This document shows, piece by piece, positions 35,116 to 43,760 of a stretch of 64,000 nucleotides of DNA (the first letter of the stretch is position 1; each line of letters starts with the position of its first letter). The notes below the pieces were generated by a model. It worked only from the letters and a program-made list of their open reading frames with translations. It made no database searches and had not been told where the DNA came from. This DNA is from Pseudoscardovia suis (lineage in GTDB: Bacteria; Actinomycetota; Actinomycetes; Actinomycetales; Bifidobacteriaceae). The stretch lies in the NCBI RefSeq assembly GCF_002797875.1, contig NZ_PGFC01000002.1, positions 1 to 64,000 on the forward strand, written 5' to 3'. The translations under genes were made by a program, and so were the position numbers.

Positions 35116-36144
35116 ATGGTTGGCATGAGAGATGTCGCTCGCAAGGCAGGGGTGTCGCTGAGCACGGTGTCACTCGTTGTGAACGACACGGGTTATGTCT
35201 CGCAAGACATGCATGACCGAGTGATGCAGGCGGTGAAGGATTTGGGCTACATACCCAAGAAGAAGCTGCATCGCGCGGACGCCCAGCGTAGTGGGCTCGT
35301 GGGCGTTCTGTTGCCTACGCTTAACCATCCGTTCTTCGCTTCGCTGGCGTCGGAGATTCACAAGCAGCTTGTCACCATCGATGAAGTGCCGGTGACTCTC
35401 GGCGTGGAGCAGATGCCCGGCGCCGAAACCGTGCTGCTCGACATGCTGCGGCACAAGAAGCTTGACGGTCTCATCACCTGCTCCCACGCTGAGGATGAGA
35501 GCTCCGTGGCGGCCCTTGAGGCGCCGATCGTGGCGTTCGACCGCTTCATCGACCCCTCGATCCCCATTGTGCAGAGCGATTGGCTGCAGGCAGCGCGGCT
35601 GGTATGCACCCAGCTGCTGGATAGCGGCGCCAAGCGCGTGGTGGAAATGGGCGGCCCGCGCTCGCAATTCCGCGACATCCCCATCGATTCGCAGGGCAAC
35701 GACACGTCGTTCCCCACGACCCATTACCATCGCGCCCTCGAAGAGGAGCTCGCTTCGCATGGCGTGCGTGTCGACTACGTGCAGGTAGATCACGTGGCAC
35801 AGCTGCCGTTGTTCAGCAAGGCTGCGGTGGCCGCTTTCGAATCGTTTCCGCGTCTGGACGCGATTATTGCACCGGATATGGCGGCGGCGTATTCTGTACA
35901 ACAAGCGTTGAAGCGTGGTCTGAAGATCCCGCAGGACGTTCAGATTATGTCGTTCGATGGCACATTGGTGGCCGATGCCGCAGGGCTGCGCATCACCACC
36001 GTGCGCCAAAACGTCGGTATGCTGTCCCACAGCTTGGTGCACCTTCTCGCAGAGGAGATGCAATACGACGGTAAGCGCCGCGATCGGCGCGCCGAACGCA
36101 AAGTCATTCCTGTGAGGCTCATCAAAGGCGATACGACACGCTGA
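35116..36144 (+). CDS. LacI-family transcriptional regulator
   Basis: Predicted 342-residue repressor. The N-terminal helix-turn-helix is MRDVARKAGVSLSTVSLVVNDTGYVS, the hinge follows near residue 55 (KKKLHRADAQRSG, longer than usual), and the periplasmic-binding-like effector domain begins LVGVLLPTLNHPFFASLASEI and ends in IMSFDGTLVADAAG-LRITTVRQNVGML. GGAAGGGAGG (35101-35110) supports ATG 35116. Flanked by a GH13 glucosidase and an MFS permease, it probably controls both in response to an alpha-glucoside. A CAAACGTTTG palindrome 12 bp past its stop, ahead of the permease, is the likely operator. Confidence 0.95.
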   Translation: MVGMRDVARKAGVSLSTVSLVVNDTGYVSQDMHDRVMQAVKDLGYIPKKKLHRADAQRSGLVGVLLPTLNHPFFASLASEIHKQLVTIDEVPVTLGVEQMPGAETVLLDMLRHKKLDGLITCSHAEDESSVAALEAPIVAFDRFIDPSIPIVQSDWLQAARLVCTQLLDSGAKRVVEMGGPRSQFRDIPIDSQGNDTSFPTTHYHRALEEELASHGVRVDYVQVDHVAQLPLFSKAAVAAFESFPRLDAIIAPDMAAAYSVQQALKRGLKIPQDVQIMSFDGTLVADAAGLRITTVRQNVGMLSHSLVHLLAEEMQYDGKRRDRRAERKVIPVRLIKGDTTR

Positions 36145-36155
36145 CAGCCGTTTGG

Positions 36156-36165
36156 CAAACGTTTG
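36156..36165. promoter_or_regulatory. LacI-type operator candidate before the permease
   Basis: CAAACGTTTG is a perfect 10-bp palindrome centred on CG, the form bound by LacI/GalR proteins. It lies between the LacI-type gene and the permease, overlapping a TTGACG word (36163-36168) that could be a -35 box. Confidence 0.6.
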
Positions 36166-36289
36166 ACGGTTGCTGTGCAGTGAAATGAGTCTGAACTGTG
36201 GGAATCCTTGGGGTAATCACAGTTTTCGACGTTATGCTGCGCCTCATAATTGAAACACAGATAGTCGCACATGATAGGAGGAAACAATC

Positions 36290-37984
36290 ATGAACGACGA
36301 CGCATCAGATCGCTTGGGCACTGGCAACGATGCCGATGCCCGCGAAGAGCTGCGACCTGCGGTTGATCCATCTGAACCCGCTCCAGAGGCAGCTCCCGGG
36401 TCTACGGCGGCCGACGAGGACCGTGAGGCGATTCCCGGTATCGAACGCCCGGATGTAGGCCATGCTTTCACCCAACAGCAGTTCGAATCCGTCGACAAGC
36501 TCGGCGAACCATTCATCACCAAGGAAAATCGGCCGGAGGGATCGCCTGAAACGGTCCAAAACACCGATGTGCAGAACGTTGTGGCGGCAACGGATTCCGG
36601 TGCTCCCGCGACAGCGCTTTCCAGCGTGGTGGGGGCGGAAGCATTGAACACCGAATCCGCCTTCAACGACATGCGTGACCCGATGGCAGCCGCGGATGGC
36701 AGCATCCCCACAAAGACCGAAGTGGTGCGGCTGGGCATCGGTTTCACCCTGTCCGCTGTGCTGTGCGCAATCCCGTGGGTGGCGCTTTCGTCGATCATCC
36801 TGCCGGCAGTGCTTGAAAACATCAACGCCGGCGCCAAGGAATCGATGCTCGGCACCATCAATGCAGTGGGCTCGATTGTGGCGCTGCTGGCCAACATCAT
36901 CTTCGGCACGCTCTCCGACCTCACCCGCAGCAAGTGGGGCAAGCGCACACCGTGGATCATCGCCGGCGGCATCGTCGCAGGCCTGTCGGTGGGCGCCGTC
37001 TCGCTCGTGCAGCACAGCTTCGGCGCCGTGCTGTTCTTCTGGTGCATGGCACAGCTGGGATACAACGTCATGCTCGCCCCGTTCGTCGCCACGATGTCCG
37101 ATCGCGTGCCCGACAAGTTCCGTGGCCGCGTTTCCGGCTTCTACGGCGCTGGCATTGCCGCCGGTCAGACAATCGGTAGCTTCGTGGGCGCACGCTTGCT
37201 GGCGCAGGGTCAGTCCGGCATGGATGCAGGCTGGGTGATGGGCCTGGCTGTGTTCGCGCTCATCGGCATTGCCGTCGTGGCCATCTGGCCTCGCGAGAAG
37301 AGCAACGAAGACGAGCCGCGCGAGAAATTCTCGCTGCGCATGCTGCTGCTTTCGTTCCGTCCGCCGCGCCACGCGCCTGACTTCTACTACGCGCTCGCCG
37401 GCCGCACGCTCATGATGGGCGGCTACTGGATGATCAACTCCTACCAGCTCTACATCGCACAGGATTACGTGTATGCCGGTGATCCGGACGGCGGCACGAA
37501 GGCGGCCGCGTTGATCGCCACGATGTCGGTGATCACACTCATCGTGTCTCTCGTCGCCGCGTTGGGCGCTGGACCGCTGACCGATAAGATCGGCATGCGC
37601 AAGGTGCCGGTCGCGCTCGCAAGCTGCATGTTTGCTCTCGGTGCCGCCATGCCGTTGCTGTTCCACAGCGCGGTGGGCATGTATCTGTTCGCCGCCATCG
37701 CAGGTCTGGGCTACGGCACTTACAACGCCATCGACCAGGCACTCAACGTCTCCGTGCTGCCCAACCCCGAGGAAGCCGGCAAGGACCTGGGCATTCTCAA
37801 CCTCGCCAACACGCTGTCGACGGTCATTGGCTCGGTGTTCACCTCACTGATTGTGGTCATCGTCAAGTCCGTGATGGGTGTGACCAGCACGCCTAGCCAG
37901 GCCTACACGGTGGTGTTCATCGTGGCAATCGTCATCGTGCTTATCGCGGCGTGGCTCATCGTGCGCATCAAGAAGGTCCGCTAA
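36290..37984 (+). CDS. MFS sugar permease with long acidic N-terminal tail
   Basis: Predicted 564-residue transporter with 12 hydrophobic helices between about residues 150 and 558. The loop after helix 2-3 reads FGTLSDLTRSKWGKRTPWIIAGG, the MFS signature form seen in GPH/sucrose-type carriers; MSDRVPDKFRGRVSGFYG is the matching cytoplasmic motif. The first 140 residues are hydrophilic and rich in Ala, Glu, Asp and Pro, with no domain I recognise; most homologues lack such a tail. AGGAGG precedes ATG 36290. With the LacI regulator and glucosidase it probably imports an alpha-glucoside such as sucrose or isomaltose; the substrate is inferred from neighbours. Confidence 0.9.
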   Translation: MNDDASDRLGTGNDADAREELRPAVDPSEPAPEAAPGSTAADEDREAIPGIERPDVGHAFTQQQFESVDKLGEPFITKENRPEGSPETVQNTDVQNVVAATDSGAPATALSSVVGAEALNTESAFNDMRDPMAAADGSIPTKTEVVRLGIGFTLSAVLCAIPWVALSSIILPAVLENINAGAKESMLGTINAVGSIVALLANIIFGTLSDLTRSKWGKRTPWIIAGGIVAGLSVGAVSLVQHSFGAVLFFWCMAQLGYNVMLAPFVATMSDRVPDKFRGRVSGFYGAGIAAGQTIGSFVGARLLAQGQSGMDAGWVMGLAVFALIGIAVVAIWPREKSNEDEPREKFSLRMLLLSFRPPRHAPDFYYALAGRTLMMGGYWMINSYQLYIAQDYVYAGDPDGGTKAAALIATMSVITLIVSLVAALGAGPLTDKIGMRKVPVALASCMFALGAAMPLLFHSAVGMYLFAAIAGLGYGTYNAIDQALNVSVLPNPEEAGKDLGILNLANTLSTVIGSVFTSLIVVIVKSVMGVTSTPSQAYTVVFIVAIVIVLIAAWLIVRIKKVR

Positions 37985-37988
37985 GCCC

Positions 37989-38290
37989 GCGGTGCGCGGT
38001 GCGTGGTGCGGTGCGCGGTGTGTGGCGCTGCGGCGTGCGGTGCGGTGCCGAGCTGCACGGTACGTGCGGTGCATCGGTGTGGTGCATCAGTGTGGCGCGG
38101 TGCTTGCGTGCGGTGATGCTGTGCGGTGTGCCGTGGCGCGGTGTTGAACGTCGCCGCATGCATGGCTCATGCAGTATGAGGCGCTCGCCGCACAATGCAC
38201 ATGTTGCTCGGCTCGGCGCGATGTGCGCGGTGCTGCGGCGTCGTGTTGCAGCGCGGATGGTGCGATGCATAGCGGTGTGCAACGCTGATA
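37989..38290. repeat. Low-complexity GTGCGGTG-type DNA after the permease
   Basis: About 300 bp of degenerate GCGGTG/GTGCG/GCGCGG units with no coding signal. It lies between the permease stop and the terminator at 38368. Confidence 0.6.
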
Positions 38291-38367
38291 CTCACTAGCG
38301 GTGTCGCGCCTAAGCCCACGCCCTGACCCTATCCAATCCTGAACCAATCCTCGATACTATCCATTAG

Positions 38368-38410
38368 CCCCCGAGATTCCCGACTACGGAATCTCGGGGG
38401 TTCTTTGTTT
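38368..38410 (+). terminator. Intrinsic terminator, 384 bp after the permease
   Basis: CCCCCGAGATTCC (38368-38380) pairs perfectly with GGAATCTCGGGGG (38388-38400) around a 7-base loop and is followed by TTCTTTGTTT. It probably ends the lacI-permease transcript after a long untranslated tail, or belongs to an unrecognised small RNA in 38290-38400. Confidence 0.8.
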
Positions 38411-38451
38411 CTAGGCTCCTCCCGTCGCGGCTTTGTCCCCTGCTGGCGGCT

Positions 38452-39564
38452 ATGTGTGAGTGGTGACTGGCACATTGGCGCGTTGCCGTGCAAATCCCCG
38501 CTATGTGCGAGCGGTGGCTGTCACATTGGACGTGTGGCGGCGCGGGTGGATTTGGGATTGGCTTGTTTGCAGGGGTTCCTTGTGTGGCTGGCGTTACTTT
38601 GGCGGTTATGTGTGAGCGGTGGCTGGCACATTTGCGCTTGGGTGGCGCGGGCGAACCTGGGATTGGCTTGTTTGCTGGGTTCCGGAGTTGTGGAGTTTCC
38701 GGATGGGTGGCTATGTGTGAGTGATGGCTGGCACATTTGCGCCTTGGGTGGGTTGTTGGTTTCGCGGTGGGGCAGGAGTGGCTGTTTTTCGGGGTTGTTG
38801 ATGTTTGGGAGTACCGGCGGCTCGGTTATGTGTGCGCGGTGGCTTGCACATTGGGTGTGAGTTAGCGCGGGTGGACTTAGGGCTGGCTTGTTTCCTGGGA
38901 TCCTTTGAGTGGTTGGTGCCGTTGCGGTGGTTATGTGTGAGTGGTGGCTGGCACTTTTGCGCCTTGGGCGGGTTGTTGGTTTTGAGGTGAGGTGCAGGAG
39001 TGGCTGTTTTTCGGGGTTGTTGATGTTTGGGAGTACCGGCGGCTCGGTTATGATGTGTGCGCGGTGGCTTGCACATTGGGTGTGAGTTAGCGCGGGTGGA
39101 CTTAGGGCTGGCTTGTTTCCAAGGCTCTTTTGAGTGGTTGGTGCCGTTGCGGTGGCTATGTGTGAGTGGCGGCTGGCACATTTGCGCCTTGGATGGGTTT
39201 GTCGGGGTGCGGGGTGGTGTGGGGGTCGGTTTGTTTGCGGGGGGGCTGGTGGTCGTGGTGGTTTGTGCCGGATGGTTATGTGCGAGCGGTGGCTGGCACA
39301 TTAGGACGGCGGATGGGTGTTGGGTTTGTAGGATCGGCTTATTTGCTGGGTTCTGGTGTTGTGGAGCTCCCGGACGGGTGGCTATGTGTGCGTGGCAGCT
39401 GTCACATCGGGCGCGTTGTGGTGCGTGCGGGTGATGGGATTGGCTTTTTCCAAGGGTTCTTTGTGCGGCTGGTGCTGTTATGACGGTTATGTGTGAGTGG
39501 TGGCTGGCACATTGAGGCGGCGAGTGGTTACCGGGGCTTTATGTGTGAGTGGCGGCTGGCACGT
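38452..39564. repeat. Array 5 of the 24-bp dyad repeat (12 copies)
   Basis: Copies start at 38452, 38503, 38608, 38713, 38828, 38933, 39053, 39158, 39278, 39384, 39489 and 39541 (steps 51, 105, 105, 115, 105, 120, 105, 120, 106, 105, 52). The block from 38828 is repeated at 39053 (225 bp later) with a 3-bp ATG insertion before the element. One copy has CACTT and one ACGT at the right end. This is the longest array in the window. It is followed (39566-39650) by a C-rich stretch of CCAGCCCCGCC-like words. Confidence 0.9.
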
Positions 39565-39702
39565 AGCCGCCCCGCTCCGCCCCGCCATCCAGCCCTGCCC
39601 GCCGCCCCGCCATCCAGCCCCGCCCATCCAGCCCCGCGCCATTGCCCGCATAGCACACATAACGAACGCGAATGTGTCCACTATGTGAACACTAGCGCTC
39701 AG

Positions 39703-39787
39703 CCGCTAGGCGACGGTGCCTAGGTTGTAGCCAACGTCAGCCAAACAGGCTGGGATTCATCAGATACAGGGTGTCCACCCGGTGGAC
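39703..39787. promoter_or_regulatory. Inverted repeats upstream of the small branched-chain-rich ORF
   Basis: CTAGGC-GACGGT-GCCTAG (about 39706-39723) and GTCCACC-C-GGTGGAC (39773-39787) are two compact dyads in the 300-bp gap between array 5 and the small ORF at 39866. They could be operators or leader hairpins. No promoter boxes were assigned. Confidence 0.4.
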
Positions 39788-39865
39788 GCACGGTTTGCGC
39801 TTCATCGCACATCGTGCCGCACGCCGCGGGATGCACCGGACTTTTGAGGAAGGAGGTCCACCGCT

Positions 39866-40072
39866 ATGAAGGCTCAGGGTGTCGTTTCCGCCAATGTCGC
39901 AGCCGTTGCTTCCGTTGTGCTTGCTGTCGCTAACAGCATCAACAGCACTATCAGCACCAACAGCATTACCGGCATTATTGGCGAGATTATTAGCGACGCC
40001 ATTGTCGTCCTGCGCAACATTCTGGTTGTCCTGGGTCGAATTATTAACTCGCCTTCATCGTTGGTGGACTGA
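39866..40072 (+). CDS. 68-residue branched-chain-rich small protein, possible leader
   Basis: ATG 39866 has a strong site, GGAAGGAGG (39848-39855), which argues that the ORF is translated. The product (MKAQGVVSANVAAVASVVL, then INSTISTNSITGIIGEIISDA and IVVLRNILVVLGRIIN) is 41 percent Ile, Val and Leu, with a hydrophobic profile but only one Lys and two Arg. It could be a small membrane protein or a regulatory leader peptide. It is followed by hairpins (40083-40110 and near 40132-40150) and then by an MHS-family transporter, with ilvC next. I know no homologue. Confidence 0.5.
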   Translation: MKAQGVVSANVAAVASVVLAVANSINSTISTNSITGIIGEIISDAIVVLRNILVVLGRIINSPSSLVD

Positions 40073-40082
40073 AAATCATACA

Positions 40083-40150
40083 GAGCCCGCCTGCGGTGCA
40101 GGAAGGGCTCAACAGACACAATCCGTTGTGCCCGCCTGATAGCAGGGTTT
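40083..40150 (+). promoter_or_regulatory. Two hairpins between the small ORF and the transporter
   Basis: GAGCCC-G-CCTGC-GGT-GCAGG-AA-GGGCTC (40083-40110) is an 11-bp interrupted stem. Just after it, CCTG-ATAG-CAGG is followed by GTTTTC (about 40135-40151), a weak terminator-like element. Such tandem hairpins after a short ORF are the layout of attenuators, though no alternative pairing was proved. Confidence 0.4.
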
Positions 40151-40342
40151 TCAACGATGCCTCAAGCAATTGCACAAGCCATGTAATTGGCACACAATCG
40201 GCACCACAGTCGATTCGCAGCAATAAAAGCTCAACGCCAACAGGCCAATGCCCAATAGGCAGATGCCCAAGGCCAGCCAGAGCAATGGCAGTAGCAATCG
40301 CCCAGACGCATCGCCTCGTCGAAAACAACGGAGGCAATACTC

Positions 40343-41692
40343 ATGTCAATGGCAGAAGGATCAGCGGCGGCAGAAACCGCAGTCGACAAAGCCATGCAAG
40401 CCACGGCAAAAGTGGCAAGGAACTCAGTCAAGCAGGTCATCGCCGCATCAATGGTCGGCACTGCAATCGAGTTCTATGATTTCTATGCTTATGGCACCGC
40501 AGCGGCGAACTATTTCCCCAAGATTTTCTTCACGAATCTTGACAACGACCCCACGGTCGCACTGCTCGCATCGCTTCTCACATTCTCCATTGCTTTCATC
40601 GCTCGTCCGCTGGGCTCCGTGATCTTCGGCCACTTCGGCGACCGCCTCGGCCGCAAGGCAACGCTTGTTGCTTCGCTGCTCACGATGGGCTGCGCAACCG
40701 TGCTCATCGGCTGCCTGCCCAGCTACGCTGTGTGGGGCGTGTGGGCTGTCGTCGTGCTGTGCCTGTGCCGTTTCATCCAGGGTATCGGCCTGGGCGGCGA
40801 ATGGAGCGGTGCGTCGCTGGTCGCAACGGAGAACGCGCCTGAAGGCAAGCGCGCAACATACGGTTCGTTCCCGGCGCTGGGCGCCCCGATCGGCTTCTTC
40901 CTGTCGAACGGCACGTTCTTCATCCTTGAGGCGAACCTCGACGATCAGCAGATGATTCAGTGGGGCTGGCGCGTTCCGTTCCTGCTGTCGTCCATCCTGG
41001 TGATCGTCGGCCTCGCCGTGCGAGTCACGATGGAAGAAACCCCTGTGTTCAAGCAGACCATGGCAAAGCACAAGGTCGTCAAGTCTCCGATCGTCACGGT
41101 GTTCCGCACCAGCTGGCGTCAGGTGCTCCAGTCCACGTTCATCGTGGCTGTGACCTACACGCTGTTCTACACGCTCGCCACATGGTCCCTCGCTTACGGC
41201 ACGACGCATTTGGGCTTCAGCCGTCAGGAATACCTTGGCTTCCTCATGATTTCGATCTTCGCGTTCGCCATCTTCATCGTGGTGTCCTGCAACTTCGCTG
41301 ACCGCATCGGCCGTCGTCCGGCGCTCACCATCTCGTCCGTGGCGCTTGTGGTATTCGCGATCTTCTTCCCGTACTTGCTCATGCAGCAGCACAACACGTG
41401 GCAGGTGCTCTTGTTCCTGTGCGTTGGCTTCGCTCTCATGGGCATGGCGTTCGGCCCGATCGGCGCATTCCTTCCGGAGCTGTTCAAGGCTTCGGTGCGT
41501 TACTCCGGCTCCGGACTGGGCTACAACCTTGCGGCAATCGTGGGCGCGGCTTTCGTGCCGACCATCGCTACATGGCTTTCCAGCCACTGGGGTGTGAAGT
41601 CTGTGGGTCTGTATCTCGCTGTGATGGCTGTGTGCTGCCTCGTTGCAGTGCTCACTTGCCGTGAGACGAAGAACGCCGATTACATGGATTGA
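40343..41692 (+). CDS. MFS transporter, metabolite:H+ symporter (MHS) family
   Basis: Predicted 449-residue permease with 12 helices. MHS-family marks are SMVGTAIEFYDFYAYGTAA in helix 1, the signature loop FGHFGDRLGRKATLV, and FIQGIGLGGEWSGASLVATENAPEGKR. The second-half signature is NFADRIGRRPALT. Relatives carry shikimate, proline/betaine, citrate or alpha-ketoglutarate with protons; the substrate here is not determined. GGAGG (40330-40334) is 8 bp before ATG 40343. It lies between the branched-chain-rich small ORF and ilvC. Confidence 0.92.
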   Translation: MSMAEGSAAAETAVDKAMQATAKVARNSVKQVIAASMVGTAIEFYDFYAYGTAAANYFPKIFFTNLDNDPTVALLASLLTFSIAFIARPLGSVIFGHFGDRLGRKATLVASLLTMGCATVLIGCLPSYAVWGVWAVVVLCLCRFIQGIGLGGEWSGASLVATENAPEGKRATYGSFPALGAPIGFFLSNGTFFILEANLDDQQMIQWGWRVPFLLSSILVIVGLAVRVTMEETPVFKQTMAKHKVVKSPIVTVFRTSWRQVLQSTFIVAVTYTLFYTLATWSLAYGTTHLGFSRQEYLGFLMISIFAFAIFIVVSCNFADRIGRRPALTISSVALVVFAIFFPYLLMQQHNTWQVLLFLCVGFALMGMAFGPIGAFLPELFKASVRYSGSGLGYNLAAIVGAAFVPTIATWLSSHWGVKSVGLYLAVMAVCCLVAVLTCRETKNADYMD

Positions 41693-42042
41693 TCATGGAT
41701 TGATTCGGTTCAGATTGATTCGCACCATTCACATTGCATGATTCCATAATTCCATAATTCAAGACTTGCCAAGCGGAACGCACGGTTTGTGCTGTTTTGC
41801 ACTGCGGCGGCGGTTTTAAACAAACGCTGCGAAAAACGTGTTCCAACTGGCGGACAACCATCAGGCCATTCCCATGTAATCATGGGTATGATAGGCATCA
41901 GGTTTAGGACAAAATCCTTCGCCGCCGTGCCTTGACGGTTCCATGCTGTAGTTTAGTAGTAGCGAGTTCTGCAGCATGGATCACAGAAACTCGCAACATG
42001 CAAAAATTAATTTGCAAATATTTATTAAAGGAGTGCTAAGTT
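41693..42042. other. Intergenic region and long leader before ilvC
   Basis: Contains a short direct repeat (ATTCCATA twice near 41741-41756), the ilvC promoter candidate, and in the leader a hairpin GCGAGTT (41962-41968) with AACTCGC (41988-41994). No T-box or other named riboswitch was recognised. Confidence 0.4.
41932..41959 (+). promoter_or_regulatory. Candidate ilvC promoter
   Basis: TTGACG (41932-41937), a 16-bp spacer and TAGTAG (41954-41959) lie 84 bp before the ilvC start. The -10 box is weak. Confidence 0.4.
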
Positions 42043-43095
42043 ATGGCAGCTCAGATTTGGTACGAAAAGGACGCTGACCTCTCCGTTCTCGAGGGCAAGA
42101 CCGTCGTCATCGTCGGCTATGGTTCCCAGGGCCACGCTCACGCTCTGAACCTCCGTGATTCTGGCGTGCATGTGGTTGTCGCTCTGCGTCCTACCTCCAA
42201 GTCCGTCGAATATGCCAAGGAGCAGGGCCTCGAGGTTATGTCTGTGCCGGAGGCCGCCAAGGTCGCTGACATCATCATGATCCTGGCTCCTGATCAGTAT
42301 CAGGCTCAGATCTGGAAGAACGACATCGAGCCGAACCTGAAGCCCGGCGCAGCCATTGCATTCGCTCATGGCTTCAACATCCACTACGGCTACATCAAGC
42401 CGGCTGAGGATCACCCGGTGTTCATGGTTGCTCCGAAGGGCCCGGGCCACATCGTGCGTCGTGAGTACGCCGCTGGCCGTGGCGTCCCGGTGGTCGTGGC
42501 TGTCGAGCAGGATCCTCGTGGCGATGGCTGGGCAATCACCCTGGCTTACGCAAAGGCTCTTGGCGCTCTGCGCGCAGGCGCTATCAAGACCACGTTCAAG
42601 GAAGAGACCGAGACCGATTTGTTCGGCGAGCAGGATGTCCTCATGGGCGGCATCAACCACCTGTGCGACATGGGCTTCGATGTGCTGACCGAGGCTGGCT
42701 ACCAGCCGGAGATCGCTTACTTCGAGGTGTTCCACGAGCTGAAGATGCTTGTCGACCTCGCTAACGAGGGTGGCCTGAACAAGGCTCGTTGGTCTTGCTC
42801 CGACACCGCTCAGTACGGCGATTACACCTCCACCGTCATCAACGAAGAGACCAAGAAGCGCATGCAGTACCAGCTGAAGCGCATCCAGGATGGCTCCTTC
42901 GCCAAGGAGTTCATGGACGACCAGGCTGCTGGCGCTCCGAAGTTCAAGAAGCTGCAGGAAGAGTACTCTCACCCGCACCTCGAGACCGTTGGCCCGAAGC
43001 TCCGCGCTATGTTCTCCTGGAACAACCAGAAGGATGCTGACGCCGATATGGCTGAGTCCTTCAACGGCAAGATCGCTCGTACCCAGGTTCAGTGA
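42043..43095 (+). CDS. ilvC: Ketol-acid reductoisomerase, class I
   Basis: Predicted 350-residue enzyme of valine, leucine and isoleucine synthesis; it isomerises and reduces acetolactate with NADPH and Mg. The nucleotide loop is [21 protein letters not shown]. Catalytic and metal residues fall in [33 protein letters not shown] (metal Asp/Glu), and [13 protein letters not shown]. Codon use is strongly biased (GCT, GGC, AAG), as expected of a highly expressed gene. AAAGGAG precedes ATG 42043. A strong terminator follows. Other ilv genes are not in the window. Confidence 0.98.
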   Translation: MAAQIWYEKDADLSVLEGKTVVIVGYGSQGHAHALNLRDSGVHVVVALRPTSKSVEYAKEQGLEVMSVPEAAKVADIIMILAPDQYQAQIWKNDIEPNLKPGAAIAFAHGFNIHYGYIKPAEDHPVFMVAPKGPGHIVRREYAAGRGVPVVVAVEQDPRGDGWAITLAYAKALGALRAGAIKTTFKEETETDLFGEQDVLMGGINHLCDMGFDVLTEAGYQPEIAYFEVFHELKMLVDLANEGGLNKARWSCSDTAQYGDYTSTVINEETKKRMQYQLKRIQDGSFAKEFMDDQAAGAPKFKKLQEEYSHPHLETVGPKLRAMFSWNNQKDADADMAESFNGKIARTQVQ

Positions 43096-43134
43096 GCTTG
43101 TTTGATTCAGGGTTGAGGCTCTGAATCGGATTGG

Positions 43135-43172
43135 AAAAGGCCGTCGCTCTGATGAGCGGCGGCCTTTTGTTA
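43135..43172 (+). terminator. Intrinsic terminator of ilvC
   Basis: AAAAGGCCGTCGCTC (43135-43149) pairs with GAGCGGCGGCCTTTT (43154-43168) around TGAT with one G-U pair, then TGTT. A smaller hairpin GATTCAG/CTGAATC (43104-43127) precedes it. Confidence 0.9.
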
Positions 43173-43256
43173 TGCGGTTGTTGTGGAGGTGTGGAGGCGC
43201 AGAGGCGCGCGGCGTGAGGCGTGAGGCGTGGGGCATGTGACAGGTGGCGGGTGCCA

Positions 43257-43704
43257 ATGTGCTAGCCGCCGCTTGCACATTGTGGTCTTTCCGGATTCGT
43301 TGCGGTGGAGGAGCCTAGGGAGCAGGCCGGTTCTCGTGCTGCCGGGCCCAGTGTAGGCGCCAATGTGTTAGCCGCCGCTTGCACATTGTGGCTTTTCCGG
43401 TTCTGTTGCGGCGGCGGAGCCTAGTGAACAGGCTGGTTCTTGTGCTGCCAGCATCAGTGCGGGCGTCAATGTGTCAGTCGCCGCTTGCACATTGTGGTCT
43501 TTCTGGTTCCGTTGCGGTGGCGGAGCTTAGGGAATAGGCCGGTTCTTGCACTGCTGGGCTCGGTATGGGCGCTAATGTGCCAGTCGTTGCTTGCACATTG
43601 TGGCTTTTCCGGTTCTGTTGTGGTGGCGGAGCCTAGGGAACAGGCCGGTCCTGGTGCTGTCGGGCCCAGTGTGGGCGCCAATGTGTCAGCTGCTATTCAC
43701 ACAT
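43257..43704. repeat. Array 6 of the 24-bp dyad repeat (5 copies, inverted orientation, exact 106-bp period)
   Basis: Copies start at 43257, 43363, 43469, 43575 and 43681; every step is exactly 106 bp. On the plus strand they read ATGTGYYAG-N6-CTTGCACAT, so relative to arrays 1-5 they face the other way. Spacers are one family (CTTTTCCGGTTCTGTTG, CGGAGCCTAGG, CAGGCCGGT, GGCCCAGTG words). The last copy is divergent. The array fills the convergent gap between ilvC and the thiD-tenA gene. Confidence 0.9.
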
Positions 43705-43760
43705 AGCGTTAGCGCAACGGCAGAGGTGCCGCGATGGGATGCGTTCCGGTCGGCAGACGC

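Noticed and set aside
38711-39301. Long ORFs through the arrays, such as a 196-residue minus-strand frame rich in MCQPPLTHS units, and plus-strand frames with MCEWRLAHW units
   Set aside because: The repeated peptide is just the translation of the 24-bp element; frames are open on both strands and several phases, they change between arrays, and none has a good ribosome binding site.
14666-43704. Repeat arrays as CRISPR
   Set aside because: Repeats are 24-bp and degenerate, spacers are related to one another and vary between 28 and about 100 bp, and no cas genes are present.
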